Shown here piece by piece: positions 59,797 to 64,000 of a stretch of 64,000 nucleotides of DNA; positions within the stretch are counted from its first letter, which is position 1, and every line of letters starts with the position of its first letter. The notes under the pieces were generated by a model. That model was given only the letters and a program-made list of their open reading frames with translations, was not told the DNA's origin and did no database searches. Made by a program: the position numbers and the translations under genes. The DNA comes from Burkholderia lata (GTDB lineage Bacteria; Pseudomonadota; Gammaproteobacteria; Burkholderiales; Burkholderiaceae), in the NCBI RefSeq assembly GCF_000012945.1, contig NC_007511.1, forward strand, positions 186,001 to 250,000. Direction: 5' to 3'.

Positions 59797-60717
59797 TCAG
59801 CCGAGCGTTTCGTTGACCGCGCGCTGCAGGCACGTGACGAATTGCGTGACGGCCGGCGTGGGCAGCAGGTCGCGCCGCGCGATGATCGACAGGTCGAAGC
59901 GCGGCATGCTTTCGTCGAGTTCCGCCGTGCGGATGCCGAGCGGCGCGACCATCGCGGCGAGCGGGCGCGTGAAGCAGCCGATCACGTCCGAGCGCGCGAC
60001 GAGCCCGAGCGTGACCGCGAACGACATCGGCGATCGCAGCAGGCGCTTCGGCAGCGGCAGCCCGTGCGCCTCGAACATCCCGACCATCACGCTGTGCGGA
60101 AACTGCTCGGCGCCGACGGTGACGATCCACTCGGCATCGAGCAATTCTTCTAACCGGCGCGCCTGCGCAAGCGGGTGGCCTTCGCGCATCACCACGGTGA
60201 ATTCGGTCGACAGCAGCGGCGATTGCGTGAAATCGCGGTCGAGCGCGGGGACATGGTGCATCGCAGCGATGTCGAGCGTGCCGTTGCGCAACTGCGCAAG
60301 CGCGTCGGGTACCGTCACCTCCTCGAGATGCAGGCTCACGTTCGGCATCGACTGGCGGAACGCCGTCACGGCGCGCGGCAGCGCCGTCAACGCGATCGAC
60401 GGCATCGTGCCGACCGCGACGCGCCCCGACATTTCGCCTTTCACCTGCTCGACGGCCTCGACCGTGCGGCGGATATCGCCGAGCAACTGCTCGGCGCGCG
60501 GCAGCAGCGCATGGCCGCACGCGGTCAGCTCGACGCCGCGTACGCTGCGCGCGAGCAGCTCCGCGTTGAGCGCCGTTTCGAGCTCGCGGATCGTATGCGT
60601 GATCGCCGGCTGTGTGACGCCGAGTTCGCGCGCGGCGGCGCGCAGGCTCTTGTGATGCGCGGCGGAGACGAACGCCTGGAGCTGCGCGATGTTCAGGGGG
60701 TTACGGATGCGGGTCAT
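59797..60717 (-). CDS. LysR family regulator
   Basis: A 306-aa LysR regulator (NPLNIAQLQAFVSAAHHKSLRAAARELGVTQPAITHTIRELETALNAELLARSVRGVELTACG). The winged helix-turn-helix is at 8-66; the effector domain at 90-300. The SLRAAARELGV region resembles the CbbR/AbgR type seen before amino-acid or acyl-amino-acid hydrolase genes, which fits the neighbouring aspartoacylase and binding protein, but no target is shown by the sequence. Confidence 0.88.
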   Translation of the reverse strand: MTRIRNPLNIAQLQAFVSAAHHKSLRAAARELGVTQPAITHTIRELETALNAELLARSVRGVELTACGHALLPRAEQLLGDIRRTVEAVEQVKGEMSGRVAVGTMPSIALTALPRAVTAFRQSMPNVSLHLEEVTVPDALAQLRNGTLDIAAMHHVPALDRDFTQSPLLSTEFTVVMREGHPLAQARRLEELLDAEWIVTVGAEQFPHSVMVGMFEAHGLPLPKRLLRSPMSFAVTLGLVARSDVIGCFTRPLAAMVAPLGIRTAELDESMPRFDLSIIARRDLLPTPAVTQFVTCLQRAVNETLG

Positions 60718-60865
60718 CGATCGGGTCCGGTTGGCGCGATGCTGGGGCGGGCGATGGGGTGGGTCGGCATTCGGTAGCGATCCTGACGGTTGCGTGCGCA
60801 GGGCTTTGCGTCGTCGAGGTGACGTAGCGCGAGCCGAGATGCGGTGGGTAGCGACGAGGTGATCA

Positions 60866-61813
60866 TCATGCGCTGGTTCGCGCGCGGAACGCCTGACGGT
60901 ACCGCTGCGGCGACGTGCCGACGATGCGCGCGAACCGCTCGCGAAACGCGGTGACCGAACCGAAGCCGGCCTCCGTCGCGACATGCTCGATCGACAGCTC
61001 CGTGACCTCCAGCAACTGCTGCGCATGCCTGACGCGGGCGGTCTGCAGCCATTGCCGCGGCGACGTGCCCGTCTGCTCCTGGAAACGTCGCGTCAGGGTG
61101 CGCACGCTCGTCGACGCCTTGCGGGCCATCGCGTCGAGCGTGAGCGGCTTGCGCAGGTTGGCCTGCAGCCAGTCCATCAGGCCTTGCAGGCCGTCGGTGC
61201 CGCCTGGCCATTCCGGTGCGATGAACTGCGCCTGCCCGCCTTCGCGGACCCGCGGCGCCACCGCACAGCGCGCCGCGTCGACGGCGACTGCCGCGCCGTA
61301 GTCGGCCTGGATCATGTGCAGGCACAGATCGAGACCGGCTGCCGCGCCGGCCGACGTCAGGATCTGCCCGTTGTCGACGAACAGCACGTTCGGATCGACC
61401 GTCACGCTCGGATAGCGGCGCGCAAGTTCGGCGGCCGCGAGCCAGTGCGTCGTCGCGCGCAGGCCGTCGAGCAGCCCGGCTTCCGCGAGCACGAATGCGC
61501 CGCTGCAGATCGACGCGATCCGGCAACCGCGCGCGGCTGCCGCGAGCAGAGCAGCGATCACGTGGCGCGACGTGGGAGCGAGCGGCACGGACGTGCCGGG
61601 AACGACGATCGTGTCGGCATCGGCGAGTGCGTCGAGACGAAACGGGGGACGCAGGTCGAACAGGTCGCCCGCGACACGCGCGTGCTCGCTGCACACGCGG
61701 ACGCGGTATGGCTGCGCGACGTTGGGCGAACGCACGCGCGCAAACGTGTCGCACGCGATGCCCAGATCGAACGGGACGACCTCGGGCAAGGCGAGAACGG
61801 CGACCGTATGCAT
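60866..61813 (-). CDS. GlxA-type AraC family regulator
   Basis: A 315-aa regulator. Residues 1-185 form a DJ-1/PfpI-like domain with the nucleophile elbow ASICSGAFVLAEAGLLDG; residues 210-310 two helix-turn-helices of AraC type (LDAMARKASTSVRTLTRRFQEQTGTSPRQWLQ and IEHVATEAGFGSVTAFRERFARIVGTSPQRYRQ). Members respond to small amines such as arginine or carnitine. It is divergent from a two-gene membrane pair and probably controls it. Confidence 0.9.
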   Translation of the reverse strand: MHTVAVLALPEVVPFDLGIACDTFARVRSPNVAQPYRVRVCSEHARVAGDLFDLRPPFRLDALADADTIVVPGTSVPLAPTSRHVIAALLAAAARGCRIASICSGAFVLAEAGLLDGLRATTHWLAAAELARRYPSVTVDPNVLFVDNGQILTSAGAAAGLDLCLHMIQADYGAAVAVDAARCAVAPRVREGGQAQFIAPEWPGGTDGLQGLMDWLQANLRKPLTLDAMARKASTSVRTLTRRFQEQTGTSPRQWLQTARVRHAQQLLEVTELSIEHVATEAGFGSVTAFRERFARIVGTSPQRYRQAFRARTSA

Positions 61814-61855
61814 GGCGTTCGGGGGCTTGGCCAGAATCCGTTTAAAGATGTCATT

Positions 61856-61867
61856 TTAGCCAATGGC
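61856..61867. promoter_or_regulatory. TTAGCCA half-site with small palindrome
   Basis: TTAGCCAATGGC contains the palindrome GCCA-A-TGGC in the promoter region of the membrane pair. It resembles the TTAGCCA half-sites seen at 21966 and 43672. Confidence 0.3.
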
Positions 61868-61919
61868 CCGGAACGGCACCACACGCGACAATCGTCGCGG
61901 ACCAACCTGGAGGCTGCCG

Positions 61920-62228
61920 ATGCAACAAGACGATCGCAATGCGCTGCGGAACCTGCAATACCTGTCGTTGCTGGAGGCGACCACGCTTGTCGTGCTGGTA
62001 TGCGTCGCCGTGCCGCTCAAGCACCTGGCCGGCTATCCGGTCGCGGTATCGATCATGGGCCCGGTGCACGGCATCGCGTTCGCGATGTACGTGTGGGCGG
62101 TCGTCGGCACCGCGTCGAGCGGGCTGTGGAGCAGGGCCGAAGTCGCGCGGCTCGTGCTGGCGGCCGTCGTGCCTTTTGTGGGGCTGACGAGTGCCGGATG
62201 GATCGCGCGCAGGAGGCACGCGCAATGA
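61920..62228 (+). CDS. DUF3817 membrane protein
   Basis: A 102-aa three-helix membrane protein (ALRNLQYLSLLEATTLVVLVCVAVPLKHLAGYPVAVSIMGPVHGIAFAMYVWAVV), as in the DUF3817 (integral membrane) family, with the histidine in GPVHGIAF. Ribosome site GGAGG at six bases. Its stop overlaps the next start (ATGA). No function known. Confidence 0.88.
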   Translation: MQQDDRNALRNLQYLSLLEATTLVVLVCVAVPLKHLAGYPVAVSIMGPVHGIAFAMYVWAVVGTASSGLWSRAEVARLVLAAVVPFVGLTSAGWIARRRHAQ

Positions 62229-62626
62229 TCTATCTGTGGCTCAAGGCCGTTCATGTCGTCGCCGTCGTCACGTTCGTCGGCGGCCTGCTGATGCTGTCCG
62301 TCAGCGTGCGTATCGCGAACCTCGCCGTGCATCGCGCGGTGCGCCGCTGGGACCGCACGGTGACGGCACCCGCGCTCGCGCTCGTCTGGATTGCGGGAAT
62401 CGCGCTGGCGCTGAACGGCCACTGGTTCGGCGCGGCGTGGCTGTCGGTGAAGCTTGGGGTGGTCGCCGCGCTGTCGGCGCTGCACGGGATCCTGGCCGGC
62501 ACGCTGCGGCGCATGGAACGCGACGATCTGGTCGTCGTGCCGGCGCCGTGGCTCGGGCAGGCGGCAGGTGCGGTCGTGGCCGCGACGGCGATCGTTGTCG
62601 GGTTGGTCGTGGTCAAGCCGTTTTGA
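62225..62626 (+). CDS. CopD/HemJ-like membrane protein
   Basis: A 133-aa four-helix membrane protein (YLWLKAVHVVAVVTFVGGLLMLSVSVRIANLAVH), similar to the CopD and HemJ (UPF0093) families in the K-x-x-H-V opening. Possible haem ligand histidine at 10. It starts in the stop of the DUF3817 gene, so they are co-translated. Confidence 0.8.
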   Translation: MIYLWLKAVHVVAVVTFVGGLLMLSVSVRIANLAVHRAVRRWDRTVTAPALALVWIAGIALALNGHWFGAAWLSVKLGVVAALSALHGILAGTLRRMERDDLVVVPAPWLGQAAGAVVAATAIVVGLVVVKPF

Positions 62627-62670
62627 TGCGGGGCGCTTGCGCGTGCCGCAATGGCAGGCGTGGCGAGTCC

Positions 62671-63264
62671 CTACGCCAGCGCCATCTCCACCGCCGTCAG
62701 CGTGCGGCGCCGAATCCAGCCGCTCGCCATCCGGATCGCGAGCCAGTACGGCATGAACAGCAGCCGCGTGCGGACGGTCGGGCAATGCACGAAGGTTTCG
62801 GTGCGCAGCATGTGCGCGCCCGACGCGAGCCCGACGACTTCGAAGCGGAGCACCAGCTTCGCTTCGCGCGGGTCGTCGTGCCGCACGAACGCCGCCGCGT
62901 CGGCGATCTTCAGCACGCCGAGGTCCGGACGCCAGAAGCGGCCGATCAGGCCGAACGACAGCGACGTGTCGTCGCGATGCAGCGGCGTGAACGCATGGAG
63001 GCCGAAGCGTTCGCGTTCGATTCGCGGGGTGCCGTGGCGCAGCGACGCGGCAACGGCTGCCGGGAATTCGCGGACGTTGAGCAGTGCGTCGACGATCGGA
63101 TCCGTGCGCATGTCGAGCGCGGCGACCGTGTCGATGATGCGCGCCGGCGCGGCATCGATCGGCTTCGATTCGTGCACTTCGTGGAAGCCGAACGACGGGA
63201 TGAACGGCGGCTTGTGCGCCGACGTCCGGGTGCTCGATTCGGAGACGATGCCGAGCGCGTTCAT
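62671..63264 (-). CDS. Hypothetical protein, 197 aa
   Basis: A 197-aa protein of the kind that begins with a short polar tail, then VHESKPIDAAPARIIDTVAALDMRTDPIVDALLNVREFP and SLSFGLIGRFWRPDLGVLKI. It resembles the DUF2867/SRPBCC-like group, but I cannot name it firmly. Start at 63264 has CAGGAG at seven bases. Converges with the DUF3817 pair by 44 bases. Confidence 0.7.
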   Translation of the reverse strand: MNALGIVSESSTRTSAHKPPFIPSFGFHEVHESKPIDAAPARIIDTVAALDMRTDPIVDALLNVREFPAAVAASLRHGTPRIERERFGLHAFTPLHRDDTSLSFGLIGRFWRPDLGVLKIADAAAFVRHDDPREAKLVLRFEVVGLASGAHMLRTETFVHCPTVRTRLLFMPYWLAIRMASGWIRRRTLTAVEMALA

Positions 63265-63357
63265 GGGGGCTCCTGAAGGCAAAGCACGATCGTAGCATCG
63301 GGGGCGGATTCACGTCGCGCCGTTTGCGCGATGCGCGCCGCACGGCGCCGCCTCAAC

Positions 63358-63388
63358 AAAAAAAGCCTGGAAACTTGCGTTCCCAGGC
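63358..63388 (-). terminator. Terminator of the NCS2 permease gene
   Basis: On the minus strand GCCTGGGAAC-GCAA-GTTTCCAGGC (10 bp with one G-T) then TTTTTTT. It is about 90 bases after the stop of the permease gene. Confidence 0.85.
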
Positions 63389-63477
63389 CTGGAGACCATC
63401 AACGATGATGGTGGAGGAGACGATGTCGTCCCGATGCGCGCCGTCCTTCTGCCGGCGACGTCGCGCACGTTTCGCGG

Positions 63478-64000
63478 TCAGATCGCCCAGCCGCCGAGGT
63501 AGAACGTGACGAGCACGGCTGCGATGAGCACGGTGCCGACGTTGAGCTTGCGGAATTCGCCGCTGGCGATGCGGCCGATCACGAGCGTCGAGAAGCCGAG
63601 CATGATGCCCGTCACGATGTTCGCGGTCAGCACGATGAACACGGCGCACACGAGGCCCGACATCGCGTCGACCATGTCGTCCATGTGCAGCTTGCTCACG
63701 CTGCCGAGCATCAGCAGGCCGACGTACATCAGCGCCGGTGCGGTGGCGTACGACGGCACGAGGCCCGCGAGCGGCGAGAAGAACATCACGACGAGGAACA
63801 GCAGGCCGACCACGGCGGCCGCGAGGCCCGTCTTCGCGCCGGCGGCCACGCCGACGCTCGACTCGATGTAGGCCGCTGCCGGCGCACCGCCGAGGAAGCC
63901 GGAGAAGATCGAGCTGAGCGAATCGGCGGTCAGCGCCCGGCCGCCGTTGATGATGCGGCCGTTCTCGTCGAGCTGGCCGGCCTGGCCCGCGACTGCGCGG
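63478..64000 (-). CDS. NCS2 family purine permease (AzgA-like), C-terminal part
   Basis: The C-terminal 173 residues of a polytopic permease whose start lies beyond the right edge. The text [44 protein letters not shown] is the conserved block of the AzgA/PbuG-type adenine or hypoxanthine/guanine permeases of the NCS2 family. At least four more helices follow. The 3-prime end with terminator is complete. Confidence 0.88.
   Translation of the reverse strand, partial: RAVAGQAGQLDENGRIINGGRALTADSLSSIFSGFLGGAPAAAYIESSVGVAAGAKTGLAAAVVGLLFLVVMFFSPLAGLVPSYATAPALMYVGLLMLGSVSKLHMDDMVDAMSGLVCAVFIVLTANIVTGIMLGFSTLVIGRIASGEFRKLNVGTVLIAAVLVTFYLGGWAI

Noticed and set aside
1..64000. Search for tRNA, rRNA, insertion sequences, prophage or integrase genes
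   Set aside because: Read for clover-leaf ends, transposase motifs and integrase motifs; none was seen. A covariance search would be decisive.

Overview
The window is high-GC DNA (mostly near two thirds G+C) with dense, short-spaced genes and strongly G/C-ending codons. The gene set (FabV enoyl reductase, BhuRSTUV-type haem uptake operon, OmpC-like Burkholderia porin, ArgP-type LysR, cyanide-insensitive oxidase, paired LysR regulators, Prx6) points to a Burkholderia, most likely of the cepacia complex and probably a secondary chromosome. The organism assignment is inference from gene families, not a database match. No rRNA, tRNA, insertion sequence, prophage or CRISPR array was seen.

Layout. 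1-6425: end of a large DUF748 (AsmA-like) envelope protein, a secreted alkaline-phosphatase-superfamily enzyme, a Pmp3/YqaE peptide, a LysR regulator and a lipoprotein. 6561-9706: cyanide-insensitive quinol oxidase operon cioAB plus a 59-aa DUF2474 subunit that overlaps the end of cioB, a perfect FNR/ANR box upstream, then two large palindromes. 9707-16205: two small envelope proteins, threonine aldolase, a DUF1059 protein behind a heptanucleotide array, ArgP, 1-Cys peroxiredoxin, a persulfide dioxygenase-rhodanese fusion and a GST. 16309-28294: PAP2 phosphatase, MFS exporter with LysR, an ArsR/SRPBCC pair, GNAT plus YhfC protease, DMT exporter, a TetR/SDR divergent pair with duplicated operator, and FabV.

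28405-33326 is the most interesting part: a GbsR/MarR-type regulator, a terminator, and a four-gene translationally coupled operon (SDR-DoxX fusion, DUF2269, DCC1-thioredoxin/membrane fusion, membrane/TIGR01777-SDR fusion). The same 13-bp operator half-site lies before the regulator and before the operon. The operon looks like an uncharacterised membrane redox module.

33399-46542: GST, class C beta-lactamase-like hydrolase, NHL-type periplasmic protein, HIT protein, small envelope proteins, (S)-ureidoglycine aminohydrolase, a lower-GC zinc-ribbon membrane protein, a hydroxyurea/aminoglycoside-kinase-like protein, a class A penicillin-binding protein and a TRIC-type channel. 46631-53550: glyoxalase-fold protein and the complete Fur-box-controlled haem uptake operon hmuRSTUV. 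53643-64000: three small genes, a TTG-started porin, MetQ, an aspartoacylase-family deacylase, a basic-amino-acid binding protein with LysR, a GlxA-type AraC regulator divergent from a two-gene membrane pair, an unassigned protein and the start-truncated end of an NCS2 purine permease.
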